A stretch of DNA of 64,000 nucleotides from positions 1,302,001 to 1,366,000 of the forward strand of contig NZ_CAJHBK010000001.1 of the NCBI RefSeq assembly GCF_904846615.1, in the 5' to 3' direction. The notes below the pieces were generated by a model. That model saw only the letters and a program-made list of their open reading frames with translations. It did not search any database and was not told the DNA's origin. Numbering within the stretch: position 1 is the first letter of the stretch; the number at the start of each line of letters is the position of its first letter. Source of the DNA: Psychrobacter sp. JCM 18902. GTDB lineage: Bacteria > Pseudomonadota > Gammaproteobacteria > Pseudomonadales > Moraxellaceae. Positions 37,440 through 46,306 of the stretch are shown here, piece after piece. Position numbers and translations under genes: made by a program.

Positions 37440-38060
37440 CTATGGCAACACTCTATTAAAATTCATAAAGCATTCATTACCATCAGGATCCGTACACCAC
37501 TGCATTTGGTTGCCATCGTGGTTTAAAAACGCAATCAATGCTTCGTCAGTTTGGTCGATTTGGTTACCTGAACAATCTACCTCATTGTTGTCATAGACTG
37601 TTTTTAGCGCAATAATGGGCAGCCCTTCTTCGCGATGCGTGATTAGGTAACGACCATATGTCCACTCTTTGCCACTCACTGCCCACATCTCATTATCGGC
37701 CGCAAAATTGTATAGCTCGCGACACTGGTTTGCTTTTTTGGCAGAAGCCGTTAACTGGTTGTTGGTATTGGGCTTAATATTAAGGACGCGCTTTTCACTC
37801 TGCACAAGGACACCGCCTTCTGTGCCAGCAGTCACTTTTGGCTCATCACTTTTTGTCTGGTTCAGCTCTTTTGCTACAGCTTGTCTGGCTTTGGCTTCTT
37901 TAGTCATCGTGATACTACTGTCTAAGTCGATTTCCCATTGTCCTGCGATAGCTGGGCTGATATGAGTAGTAATAGTCGGTTTAGTGACCACTTCGCCATT
38001 TACTGGCAATGACGCCAAAATAGCAGCCAATGAAAATGAAGCAAGTGAGATAGGTTCCAT
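37440..38060 (-). CDS. Secreted hypothetical protein
   Basis: A 206-residue protein of unknown function. ATG 38060 was chosen because AAAGG lies about 7 nt upstream. The first 24 residues are hydrophobic (ISLASFSLAAILASLP) but lack the usual lysines, so export is likely but not certain. The mature part has four or more cysteines (NQCREL, EVDCSGN, QWCTDP, NECFMNF), suiting disulfide bonds in the periplasm. I recognise no known family. Its stop faces the accC terminator. Confidence 0.75.
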   Translation of the reverse strand: MEPISLASFSLAAILASLPVNGEVVTKPTITTHISPAIAGQWEIDLDSSITMTKEAKARQAVAKELNQTKSDEPKVTAGTEGGVLVQSEKRVLNIKPNTNNQLTASAKKANQCRELYNFAADNEMWAVSGKEWTYGRYLITHREEGLPIIALKTVYDNNEVDCSGNQIDQTDEALIAFLNHDGNQMQWCTDPDGNECFMNFNRVLP

Positions 38061-38239
38061 AATTAACCTTTTGTTTATAATAATATAATAATATGAGTTA
38101 TGTACATTAGCGTAAGTCTTAGACATCAAAAACACAAGTAACATTATGCTATTAGTCGCGATGCTTTAACCAACTGCAAGATAGGCGATAGTTATAAATG
38201 TCTACTTTCTGCATATAGACTGTCGTTTTTCATGCAAAA

Positions 38240-38287
38240 AATAACGCCATCGCTTTACTTGCCAAAGACAAGAAGCGACAGCGTTAT
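38240..38287 (-). terminator. Terminator after leuA
   Basis: On the minus strand ATAACGC, a 2-nt internal loop and TCGCTT pair with their complements across about 17 nt, followed by ATTTTTTG. It is about 33 nt past the leuA stop. Confidence 0.65.
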
Positions 38288-38319
38288 AGCTACAAGTTAT
38301 TAAGACGATCATAAAAACA

Positions 38320-40104
38320 TTAAGCAGTGGCAGTACTAACTGCTTGAGCAAACGCTGATAATGCGCCTTTAAGCATCGCTGATACAGTACTGCTGCAAGT
38401 ACCAATGCCAGAATAAACTTCACCATCAACATTCAACTGAATGTAAGCAGCGGCATTGGCATTGGTTTTGTTGTCATTATTGGTATCATCATCGATGCCA
38501 TCACCGCTATTGTGCTGCGGATTAATTGCATGCTCAGCGTAGTTGATGACATGTATCGATTTACCAGTGTGCTGGGCAAGTCCGTCTATAAACGATGATA
38601 ATGGACCATTACCAGTGCCATCAATATTAATGATGTCCCCATTCATTTGTACTTGACCAGTAAAGTAGACTTCACCGCCTTTATTATTGACCGTATAATC
38701 TAATAGCTCAAAACTGCCTTGCTGTAGATACGTATCTTCAAAGGTCTGTAAAATTTCATCATTCTGCAATTCACGAGCAGCTGATTCAGCTTGCTTCTGT
38801 ACCACGCCGCTGAAGTCAATTTGCATCCAGCGCGGCAAATTAAAGCCATAGTTGCGCTGCAAGATATAAGCCACACCGCCTTTACCAGACTGACTATTGA
38901 TACGTACCACATCCTGATAACTACGTCCGATATGCGCCGGATCAATTGGCAAGTAAGCCACATCCCAAACGTTATCCGTCTCGTTTTGATGCTTTTCGTT
39001 ATAATCGAGAGATTTTTTGATGGCATCTTGATGCGAGCCGCTAAAGGCCGTAAAGACCAATTCGCCGACGTATGGATGACGCGGATGTAAGGGCAAATTG
39101 TTACATTCGCTGACCACTTGTACAATTTCGCTCATATTACTAAAATCAAGCTCTGGATCGATACCTTGACTAAACAAGTTCATCGCCATGACCATGATAT
39201 CCATATTACCCGTACGCTCACCATTACCCAATAGCGTACCTTCGATACGATCGGCGCCCGCTAATACCCCAAGCTCTGCTGCTGCAACCGCACAGCCACG
39301 GTCATTATGTGTATGCAAGCTGATAATGACATGCTCGCGCTGGGCAAGATGACGGCAAAAATACTCCACTTGATCGGCAAAAACATTGGGCATAGACGCT
39401 TCAACCGTCGCTGGCAAGTTTAAAATAACTTCCTGCCCTTGTTGTGGTTGCCATACTTCACAGACCGCATCACAGACTTCTACGGCATATTCAGTTTCTG
39501 TTTGACTAAAGCTCTCAGGTGAATATTGGAACACCCATTCCGTCTCAGGATACTGTGCCGCATACTTCTGTAATAGCTTGGCACCAGTGATGGCAATTTC
39601 TTTAATCTCAGCTTTGTCTTTACCGTAGACCTTTTCACGTTGTACACGGCACGTTGAATTATAAACATGGACAATCGCACGCTTCGCGCCTTTCAATGAC
39701 TCAAACGTACGGGCAATCAAATGCTCACGAGCCTGCACCAATACCTGCAAAGTCACATCGTCTGGGACGTGATTTTCTTCGATAAGTTTACGAGCAAAAT
39801 CAAACTCAACCTGCGCCGCTGATGGAAAGCCAATTTCAATTTCTTTAAAACCAACCTCAACCAACGTTTTAAAAAAACGCATTTTTTGTTCGATCGTCAT
39901 CGGGTCAATCAGTGCTTGATTGCCATCACGCAGATCCACACTTGCCCAAATTGGTGACTTTTCAATCGTTTTGCTCGGCCAAGTACGATCTGACAGCGAT
40001 GGCGCAAAAGCAAATGGACGATACTTTTTATAATCAAAAGCGGCATTTTTGGGTGTAATCTTTGCAGTCGTTGAGGCTACAGTGCGTTTGGCTTGGTCAG
40101 ACAT
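38320..40104 (-). CDS. leuA: 2-isopropylmalate synthase
   Basis: A 594-residue enzyme of the long LeuA type (alpha-IPMS2). It condenses acetyl-CoA with 2-oxoisovalerate, the first step of leucine synthesis. The HMGL-like TIM barrel shows SVDLRDGNQALIDPM, the metal-binding LHTHNDRGCAVAAAELG, and GNGERTGNMDIM. A C-terminal LeuA regulatory domain begins near residue 445 and should sense leucine. An acidic Asn/Asp-rich insert (DGIDDDTNNDNKTNAN) sits within it. ATG 40104 has AAGGA 7 nt upstream. Confidence 0.95.
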   Translation of the reverse strand: MSDQAKRTVASTTAKITPKNAAFDYKKYRPFAFAPSLSDRTWPSKTIEKSPIWASVDLRDGNQALIDPMTIEQKMRFFKTLVEVGFKEIEIGFPSAAQVEFDFARKLIEENHVPDDVTLQVLVQAREHLIARTFESLKGAKRAIVHVYNSTCRVQREKVYGKDKAEIKEIAITGAKLLQKYAAQYPETEWVFQYSPESFSQTETEYAVEVCDAVCEVWQPQQGQEVILNLPATVEASMPNVFADQVEYFCRHLAQREHVIISLHTHNDRGCAVAAAELGVLAGADRIEGTLLGNGERTGNMDIMVMAMNLFSQGIDPELDFSNMSEIVQVVSECNNLPLHPRHPYVGELVFTAFSGSHQDAIKKSLDYNEKHQNETDNVWDVAYLPIDPAHIGRSYQDVVRINSQSGKGGVAYILQRNYGFNLPRWMQIDFSGVVQKQAESAARELQNDEILQTFEDTYLQQGSFELLDYTVNNKGGEVYFTGQVQMNGDIINIDGTGNGPLSSFIDGLAQHTGKSIHVINYAEHAINPQHNSGDGIDDDTNNDNKTNANAAAYIQLNVDGEVYSGIGTCSSTVSAMLKGALSAFAQAVSTATA

Positions 40105-40322
40105 AATCAATCCTTAGATGATATGGGAATTTATGTTTTTAGCTGGACGGCTGGTGATTAGATCAATGTTTATCATACGAGATAACCAATATTTATACCA
40201 TAATAATATCAGAGTTTATGCAATAGAAATCAGCTTTCTTTGATAATATATGGCACTATTTTAGTGAAAAAATACAATTTAATCAGTATAATTAGCTGAA
40301 TCCACTAATAAAGCAACAGATC

Positions 40323-40811
40323 ATGCCAAACAGTCATCTTGATAGTCCACATTTAGCCGATATTGATGAGATCGATCGACAGCTCTTGCGCGTATTGCAA
40401 ACTCAGGCACGTATGAGTATCACCGAGCTTGCCGAACGCGTCAACCTGTCAGCCACGCCTTGTGCACGCCGTATTAAACGCTTAGAAGATGCTGGTATTA
40501 TCACGGGTTATCACACCAAAACAGATGCGCAAAAACTTGGCTACCCGCTCGCCGTCTTTATCGCGATTAGTATGGACCGCCATACGGCTGAACGCTTTGA
40601 GCAATTTGAGCGTAAGATTCAGAGCTTTGATGAAGTCATTAGCTGTAGCATTGTCACGGGTCGTACAGAAGACTACCTTATCAAGGTAAGAGTACGCGAT
40701 ATGGCACATTATGAGGAGTTTTTATTACATAGGCTCAATCGTATCGAAGGTGTCGCTCAAGTGCATACCAGTTTTGAGCTACGAGAAATATTTAATCGTA
40801 GTGTGGTTTAA
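40323..40811 (+). CDS. Lrp/AsnC family transcriptional regulator
   Basis: A 162-residue Lrp-like regulator. An N-terminal helix-turn-helix (IDRQLLRVLQTQARMSITELAERVNLSATPCARRIKRLE) is followed by the RAM ligand domain with VISCSIVTGRTEDYLIKV. It is likely a local sensor of amino acids. It diverges from leuA across 218 bp, which suggests but does not prove control of leuA. Its stop overlaps the convergent MFS gene by 4 nt. Confidence 0.93.
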   Translation: MPNSHLDSPHLADIDEIDRQLLRVLQTQARMSITELAERVNLSATPCARRIKRLEDAGIITGYHTKTDAQKLGYPLAVFIAISMDRHTAERFEQFERKIQSFDEVISCSIVTGRTEDYLIKVRVRDMAHYEEFLLHRLNRIEGVAQVHTSFELREIFNRSVV

Positions 40812-42064
40812 ATGGTAGTCGGTGGCTGTCGACGAAACAATAGCAACAGCACCAATCCAACCATCAATCCAGCGGCGGCAACGAGTAACCCTGCATTGAA
40901 ATTGTCGTCCTGCCCTGCCAATGCTACCGTCACCAATGGTCCCAAAAACTGACCCAATGCATAAGCCAAAGTTGCCAATCCTATCAGCAAATTTGAGTAA
41001 GCAGGATTGATATTTTTAATCAAAGTGAGCGTCATCGAAACCATACCCACAAAGGTCAAACCTAAAATAGCAGCATTGCCGTACAAACCAATAGCGCCGT
41101 CGAACCATATGGGCAGGCACATCCCAAATGCTTGTAATATCGTTAAGCCTATTAACGTTTTAATTTCACCAATTCGCTTGGCAAGTGCGCCCCACAGTGG
41201 ATTTGATAACATCGCAAATACACCAACGACTAGCCAAATAAGCAATCCAGCATACGTCTGCGTCGTAAGGCGCTGTGCTGCCATGACTGGCAAAAAAGTC
41301 GCAGAGGTAATATAACCAAAGCCTGCCAGTACATAGCTCGCTGACAGCAAAGCAATAGCCTTACGATGACCAGCAATGGCCTCATACAAAGCGCGCTTAA
41401 AGCTCAAATAGGTTTGATACACTGACACGTGCTGTTTAAGATCAGTCTGCAGCAAGTCGGGACCCTGTGCTTGTCTTGGTTTTACCGCATAGAGTAGCCA
41501 TACCAGAGGTAAGCTTGTAAAGCCTGCTACCAACCAAATGACATTAAAATGATAGCCCAATATTAACAACCACCACGTCAGTATGGCAGAGGCACTGATA
41601 CCGACGCCAATACCTGCGTAGTGTACTGCCGACAGTACAGAGCGGCGTTCAGGACTTAAGCTTTGAATCACAAACGATGAGCTTAAAATCATCGCTACCC
41701 CGCTTGCAATACCTGCGATTAGACGAATGAGATACCATACAGTTAATGACATATCAGGTACGACAAGTAGCATCGTTGTGACGACACTTACAATCGCCCA
41801 CAGTGTCAGTGCTTGCCACGTTGAACGCTGAGGCACAAACATGGCGATGAGGGCACCGATAAAATAACCGATGTAATTGATAGAGGCAAGCCAGCCTGCA
41901 ATCGTCGTTGAAATCGACAGTTGCACCATAATATCGGGCAAGGTGGCAGTAAAGAGGAAGCGTCCATAGCCCATGACGACTGCCATGCAGTACATACCGA
42001 TACAGGCAATGGCAGCTTCATTGGTAATATGAGGAAAAGCACGGCTTTTGAGAGCAGTCATCAT
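40808..42064 (-). CDS. MFS transporter, YbfB/YjiJ family
   Basis: A 418-residue 12-helix major facilitator protein. The first helix AAIACIGMYCMAVVMGYGRFLFTATLPDIM has the GxGRF pattern of the YbfB/YjiJ group. GWLASINYIGYFIGALIA marks helix 2. It is convergent with and overlaps the lrp gene, so the regulator and transporter may be functionally linked only by position. The start is uncertain: ATG 42064 or a TTG at 42097. Substrate unknown. Confidence 0.82.
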   Translation of the reverse strand: MMTALKSRAFPHITNEAAIACIGMYCMAVVMGYGRFLFTATLPDIMVQLSISTTIAGWLASINYIGYFIGALIAMFVPQRSTWQALTLWAIVSVVTTMLLVVPDMSLTVWYLIRLIAGIASGVAMILSSSFVIQSLSPERRSVLSAVHYAGIGVGISASAILTWWLLILGYHFNVIWLVAGFTSLPLVWLLYAVKPRQAQGPDLLQTDLKQHVSVYQTYLSFKRALYEAIAGHRKAIALLSASYVLAGFGYITSATFLPVMAAQRLTTQTYAGLLIWLVVGVFAMLSNPLWGALAKRIGEIKTLIGLTILQAFGMCLPIWFDGAIGLYGNAAILGLTFVGMVSMTLTLIKNINPAYSNLLIGLATLAYALGQFLGPLVTVALAGQDDNFNAGLLVAAAGLMVGLVLLLLFRRQPPTTI

Positions 42065-42411
42065 GACAGAGCCATTTTTGCGGCCATTAGCACACAATCC
42101 TTTGTGTTAGAGCATTCAAGAGCAGCGGCAGATTAATAATCAAACATACAAGCGAAAACTACGATACGTTTACTGTTGGTGGCATGGTCACATCTGTTTC
42201 TGTGTGTCCTAGCATTTGTACGCGTTGATCACTAAACATATCCATATCAGGTGCCAGCGTACGCATAAAGCGATCAAAATAGAGCATCTGCTTGGTCAAT
42301 AAAGCAAAGTCACGTGGGAAATGTATGCCATGGCGCTTACCGACTTCTACAATCTCAAGCATCATTTTATTTAGCTCATCGGCTTGCTCTTTACTAGACC
42401 TCTTGCAAAAG

Positions 42412-42972
42412 TCACAAACCAAGCTCTAAATTAACAACACTGGCGAATAGCTTCATTCTAAGATCATAACGCTGACGACGGTTGCGATACTTATGAGCCA
42501 CGATTTTGAACAACTTGATTAAGCCTATTTTGTGCTCAACCATAATACGAAACTTAGCCAGATAGTGATTGGCTTGTTTGCAGAGCGCTAACAGCTGACC
42601 ACCACGTGGCTTTTTAAAGGGGGTGAAGCTTTGTTCATGTAACTTTGCAATACCCTGATAGCCACTATCGGCTAATAGTTTAGTGTCACAAGGAAGCCAG
42701 TCAGGACAAGTATCTTTATACAGCTTAAAATCGTGCACTGACCCTTTGGACGTTTGAATATCTAATATTAAGCCTGTTTTCCAGTGGACGATCACTTGCG
42801 CTTTTAAGGTGTGTTGTTTCTTCTTGCCGCTGTAGTACTCTCTTTGGTTTTTTTGGACGCTCAATTGGGGTTTCAGTGGCATCGACGATGACGACTGTCC
42901 AATTAATATCGTCATCGACTCTACTAGGCAGCTTTTTAGGCAGTTCAAACTTGCCTGAATCAATAAGAACAT
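42412..42972 (-). CDS. IS5-family transposase, second frame
   Basis: The second frame carries the DDE_Tnp_4-type C-terminal half. NQREYYSGKKKQHTLKAQV comes just after the A7 run, then SKGSVHDFKLYKD, LLADSGYQGI with the second aspartate, and the IMVEHKIGLIKLFKI region with the catalytic glutamate. The true product should be the fusion with the first frame; the first 40 or so residues of this open frame are not conserved. It ends within the right-hand inverted repeat region. Confidence 0.85.
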   Translation of the reverse strand: MFLLIQASLNCLKSCLVESMTILIGQSSSSMPLKPQLSVQKNQREYYSGKKKQHTLKAQVIVHWKTGLILDIQTSKGSVHDFKLYKDTCPDWLPCDTKLLADSGYQGIAKLHEQSFTPFKKPRGGQLLALCKQANHYLAKFRIMVEHKIGLIKLFKIVAHKYRNRRQRYDLRMKLFASVVNLELGL

Positions 42973-43243
42973 CTTCTACTTTACGAATGATACGACTGGC
43001 AGACGATTCATGAATGCCAAAGTCCATACTGATGTGGTACAGCGTTCGATACTCACGCCAATAAGTAAGTGCTAGTAGTATTTGTTCTTCAAGACTAAGC
43101 ACGCTTGGTCTACCTGATTTAGTCTTTTGTGCTTCACATTGCTGCATAGCATCCAGCATTTCATGGAAGGTCGCTTTATGAATGCCTGTATAGCGTTTAA
43201 AGCCTGCATTATTTTTTTTGAGTAGTTTATCTATGTTTGGCAT
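42725..43243 (-). CDS. IS5-family transposase, first frame
   Basis: A 172-residue product holding the helix-turn-helix region (LSLEEQILLALTYWREYRTLY, FGIHESSASRIIRKVED) and the first catalytic aspartate in NWTVVIVDATETPIERP. The homology then moves to the second frame at an A7 run (about 42848-42854). Continued reading gives 45 unrelated residues. A +1 (or -2) shift or RNA-polymerase slippage is needed for the full enzyme. Confidence 0.85.
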   Translation of the reverse strand: MPNIDKLLKKNNAGFKRYTGIHKATFHEMLDAMQQCEAQKTKSGRPSVLSLEEQILLALTYWREYRTLYHISMDFGIHESSASRIIRKVEDVLIDSGKFELPKKLPSRVDDDINWTVVIVDATETPIERPKKPKRVLQRQEETTHLKSASDRPLENRLNIRYSNVQRVSARF

Positions 43244-44513
43244 GGTTCCTAGCCAGTTGTGGATGTGTTTCTTATATTAAATCTCTTTGCTACTTTTGCA
43301 AGAGGTCTACTATTAAAAGGCACACCACTGGTAAAGGATTTGTCCTCCGCCATAATAGTCTTCATCATACGCTGCAAATCATTACCCAATGCCACTACAT
43401 CGACTTTATTGCCACCATGGGTCATTTCCATATCAATCATATGGCGCGCCATCGCTTGATAGTCACTGTCCTGCATGGCTTGCATCATACCTATGCACGC
43501 ACGCCAGCTTTCAGCTTTTAGCTTACCGACAATACCAAAATCCAAGAAGCCAATACGACCATCGGTTAATAGCATCAAATTGCCCGCATGCAGGTCAGCA
43601 TGGAAACTGTTGCACAGCATGAGACTGGCAAACCACGTATTCAAGGTATCCGCCATGACTTGCGCAGGATCAGCACAATACTGACGCATGAGCGACTCAT
43701 CGACCATAGAGACGCCGTACAAGCGGCTCATGGTTAGTACACGCTTGGTCGTCAGCTCTTCATATACTTTGGGTGCTACCACGCGTGTATTACCTGATAC
43801 GGCTAAGAACTGCTGAAAATCGCGGATGTTTTGTGCCTCAGCGATAAAGTCCGTCTCGGCAAGCATACGCAGGCGGATCTCATCGATAATCGGCGCAATA
43901 CTGGCAAACTTCATCGACGGCATCAGAATCTCAAGTAACTTAGTCACCCCATGCAATACGCCCAAATCCGTTTGCATAATGGTCTCGACGTCAGGCTTTT
44001 GCACCTTTAATACGACTTCATCGCCATTATGCAACCGTGCCGCATGCACTTGCGCAATAGAGGCTGACGCTAGTGGCTTTGAGTCGATATGGGCGAACTT
44101 ATCAGCGAGCGTCATACCATCAACCGCCAACTCTTCTTTCAATACCTGCTCGATATAAGCATAGGACAATGGCGTGGTTTGATCCAAACAGCTCTGAAAA
44201 GCTTTTACATATTCGCGTGGAAACAGTGACGGCGTACTAGCGATAAACTGACCAATCTTGATATAAGTCGTGCCCAACTGCTCAAACGTTTCTTTTAATA
44301 ATGTGGCATCAGGCTTTTCACCTTTTGCCACTCTCAACGCAGATAAACCTGCCACGCTGGCTGTTTGGCGAACACGGTTCATGACATTGAAGGTATGCTT
44401 TAATAAATGCGGACGATGAATTTTCATAAAAAACAACTATGGTCATAAGAAAGGTTTTTGAGAATAGGCGATTATAAATAATGACAAATTACACAGTCAC
44501 TAACGAACAATCA

Positions 44514-45308
44514 CTAATGACTGCTACAGACAGGACACGCAGCATCTTGGCGATAGCCCATCAGCCGTTGCTGCATCTGGCTACCATCCCATAATAATAG
44601 CTTATTTGTCAGTGGATTTTTGGTTAATCCCAAATACTGCAGGGCAGCATTCGCTTGCAAATTACCCATGATAGCAGTGGTACTCGCTAGCACACCTGAG
44701 TTGGCACACGTACGCTCGTCAGCCGCTGCATCAAGCACTACCGAACCAAACACGCAGTGATAACAACCAGTGTTTAGTTGCGGCTCAAACAGCGCCAACT
44801 GACCTTGCATCGCAATCGCTGAGGCAGATAATAGCGGGATTTTATAGCGCACGCTAATACGATTGATGACATCACGCGTAGCAAAATTATCGGTGCAATC
44901 TAAAAGCAAGTCTGGCTTGCCTGTCGCCATATCGAGCAATTCATAAGCATTGTCTTCGCTTAATCTTGCAACTGTACCGCTCGCGGTAATTAAAGGATTA
45001 ATACGCTCTAACATTTGCGCAGCTGTTAGCGCCTTAGGTTTACCGATATCCTCAGGTAAAAACAGCGTTTGGCGCTGCAAGTTGCTGGCTTCAATGACGT
45101 CATTATCTATCAGATGAATGTGCCCAAGTCCTGCACGCACCAGCGTCTCAGAAGCAGGACAACCAAGCCCGCCTGCCCCTATCATGACCACACGAGCTGA
45201 CTTTAAGCGTAATTGAGCGTCAATATCCCAACCGTCTAATAATATCTGCCTTGCATAACGCAGCAGCTCTTCATCCAACAACTGCCCTTCATCTGATGTG
45301 TGCGCCAT
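44514..45308 (-). CDS. MoeB/ThiF-family adenylyltransferase
   Basis: A 264-residue E1-like enzyme that adenylates the C-terminus of a ubiquitin-fold sulfur carrier (MoaD or ThiS). The ATP loop is MIGAGGLGCPASE. The arginine pair lies in ASNLQRQTLF, LLLDCTDNFATRDVINR carries the metal aspartate, and two CxxC pairs (CYHC and CPVC) bind zinc. ATG 45308 (MAHTSDEGQ) was preferred to one 14 codons upstream that overlaps prmC. Whether it serves molybdopterin or thiamine cannot be told, as no carrier gene is nearby. Confidence 0.88.
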   Translation of the reverse strand: MAHTSDEGQLLDEELLRYARQILLDGWDIDAQLRLKSARVVMIGAGGLGCPASETLVRAGLGHIHLIDNDVIEASNLQRQTLFLPEDIGKPKALTAAQMLERINPLITASGTVARLSEDNAYELLDMATGKPDLLLDCTDNFATRDVINRISVRYKIPLLSASAIAMQGQLALFEPQLNTGCYHCVFGSVVLDAAADERTCANSGVLASTTAIMGNLQANAALQYLGLTKNPLTNKLLLWDGSQMQQRLMGYRQDAACPVCSSH

Positions 45309-45343
45309 ATTTATTACCAATAACCTATTATTAAAGAAGTCTA

Positions 45344-46255
45344 CTAACAAAAATCTGATGACTTAATTTGACCAAGCGTAACACGATCATTACCACCATA
45401 ATCTTGTACTGTATGCACAGATTCAAAGTCACTGTCTACAAACAACTTGCGAACGGCATCACCTTGGTCAAAACCATGTTCGATAGCCAGTAGCCCACCG
45501 ACACGCAAGTATTTCGGTGCCTGTCCTACGATATGCTCTATATCGGCAAGCCCATGATTGGGAGCACTTAAGGCACTAATAGGTTCGGCTACAAGGCGTG
45601 CTAAATGCTCATCTTCCTCATCGATATAAGGAGGGTTGGACACAATCACATCAAATAATAGCTCGCCATGACTGGGCAGCTCGTCATACCAACTGCTTTG
45701 TATAAACTCAATATCAGCAACATCATTGATAGCTGCATTGTGCTGAGCAACCTTGAGCGATTCTGGCGACATATCCACCGCAACGACTTGCCAGCTTTCT
45801 GCCTTACTGTCTGAACGCTGCGTATTTAACTCGTGAGCGAGACTAATCGCAATACAGCCTGAACCTGTCCCTAAATCCAGTAACCGTTTTGGGCTGCTGA
45901 CACTGTTTGGCTGATATTTTATCCAAGTTAATACTTGCTCAATCAGTATCTCAGTATCAGGTCGCGGAATTAAAGTGTGCTCATTGACCCTGAATTTTAA
46001 CGACCAGAACTCTTGCTGACCAATCAAATAGGCAAGTGGCATTCCTTGCTGCATCTTTGTTACACCTGTATTAAATTGCTCAAACTCACTATCAGTTAAT
46101 TGATAATCTTCATGCGTTATTAAAAATATCGCAGGCTTATCGATGACATATAATAGCCAATCGGTGAGCCAAAATGACGGTAGCTTGCTATTTGCAGCCT
46201 CATTCGTCAATTGCTGAATGTGCTGCTTTATCTGACGAATGGTCGATGCTGTCAT
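45344..46255 (-). CDS. prmC: Peptide chain release factor N5-glutamine methyltransferase
   Basis: A 303-residue enzyme that methylates the GGQ glutamine of release factors 1 and 2. The SAM site is LLDLGTGSGCIAISLA and the catalytic motif NPPYIDEED near residue 200. PLAYLIGQQEFWSLKFRVNEHTLIPRPDTE is the typical N-terminal part. It lies 52 nt after the ampG start region on the same strand and 36 nt before the MoeB-like gene, and may share a transcript with it. Confidence 0.94.
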   Translation of the reverse strand: MTASTIRQIKQHIQQLTNEAANSKLPSFWLTDWLLYVIDKPAIFLITHEDYQLTDSEFEQFNTGVTKMQQGMPLAYLIGQQEFWSLKFRVNEHTLIPRPDTEILIEQVLTWIKYQPNSVSSPKRLLDLGTGSGCIAISLAHELNTQRSDSKAESWQVVAVDMSPESLKVAQHNAAINDVADIEFIQSSWYDELPSHGELLFDVIVSNPPYIDEEDEHLARLVAEPISALSAPNHGLADIEHIVGQAPKYLRVGGLLAIEHGFDQGDAVRKLFVDSDFESVHTVQDYGGNDRVTLGQIKSSDFC

Positions 46256-46306
46256 AAGTAACTCTTAAAAATATGATGAATCAATGAGAATAAAATACTG
46301 CTTAGC

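Larger units (their letters stand above)
42396..43308 (-). mobile_element. Complete IS5-family insertion sequence
   Basis: A 913-bp element bounded by perfect 17-bp inverted repeats, AGACCTCTTGCAAAAGT at 42396-42412 and its complement at 43292-43308. It is flanked by a 3-bp target duplication ACT (42393-42395 and 43309-43311). It carries a two-frame IS5-type transposase on the minus strand. Perfect ends, the intact target duplication and near-intact frames show a recent insertion into the UbiB-family kinase gene. Confidence 0.93.
42159..44427 (-). pseudogene. UbiB/AarF (ABC1) family kinase gene split by an insertion sequence
   Basis: The two halves, 44427-43309 and 42392-42159, join exactly in frame when the 913-bp IS and one 3-bp target copy are removed, giving about 450 residues. 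Visible ABC1 motifs are TYIKIGQFIAS (KxGQ), ASIAQVHAA, EVVLKVQKPDVETIM, HADLHAGNLMLL and FLDFGIVGKL. This atypical kinase/ATPase family supports ubiquinone synthesis or lipid metabolism. The insertion falls after the kinase core (VPFNS), so a truncated protein ending in IS-encoded residues may still be made. Whether another copy exists elsewhere in the genome is unknown. Confidence 0.9.

Noticed and set aside
42159..42422. Separate 87-residue gene at the 3' side of the IS
   Set aside because: Its first codons are IS end sequence and the rest is the C-terminus of the split UbiB-family gene.
43826..44158. 110-codon frame opposite the UbiB-family gene
   Set aside because: Antisense shadow; the minus strand carries clear ABC1 motifs here.
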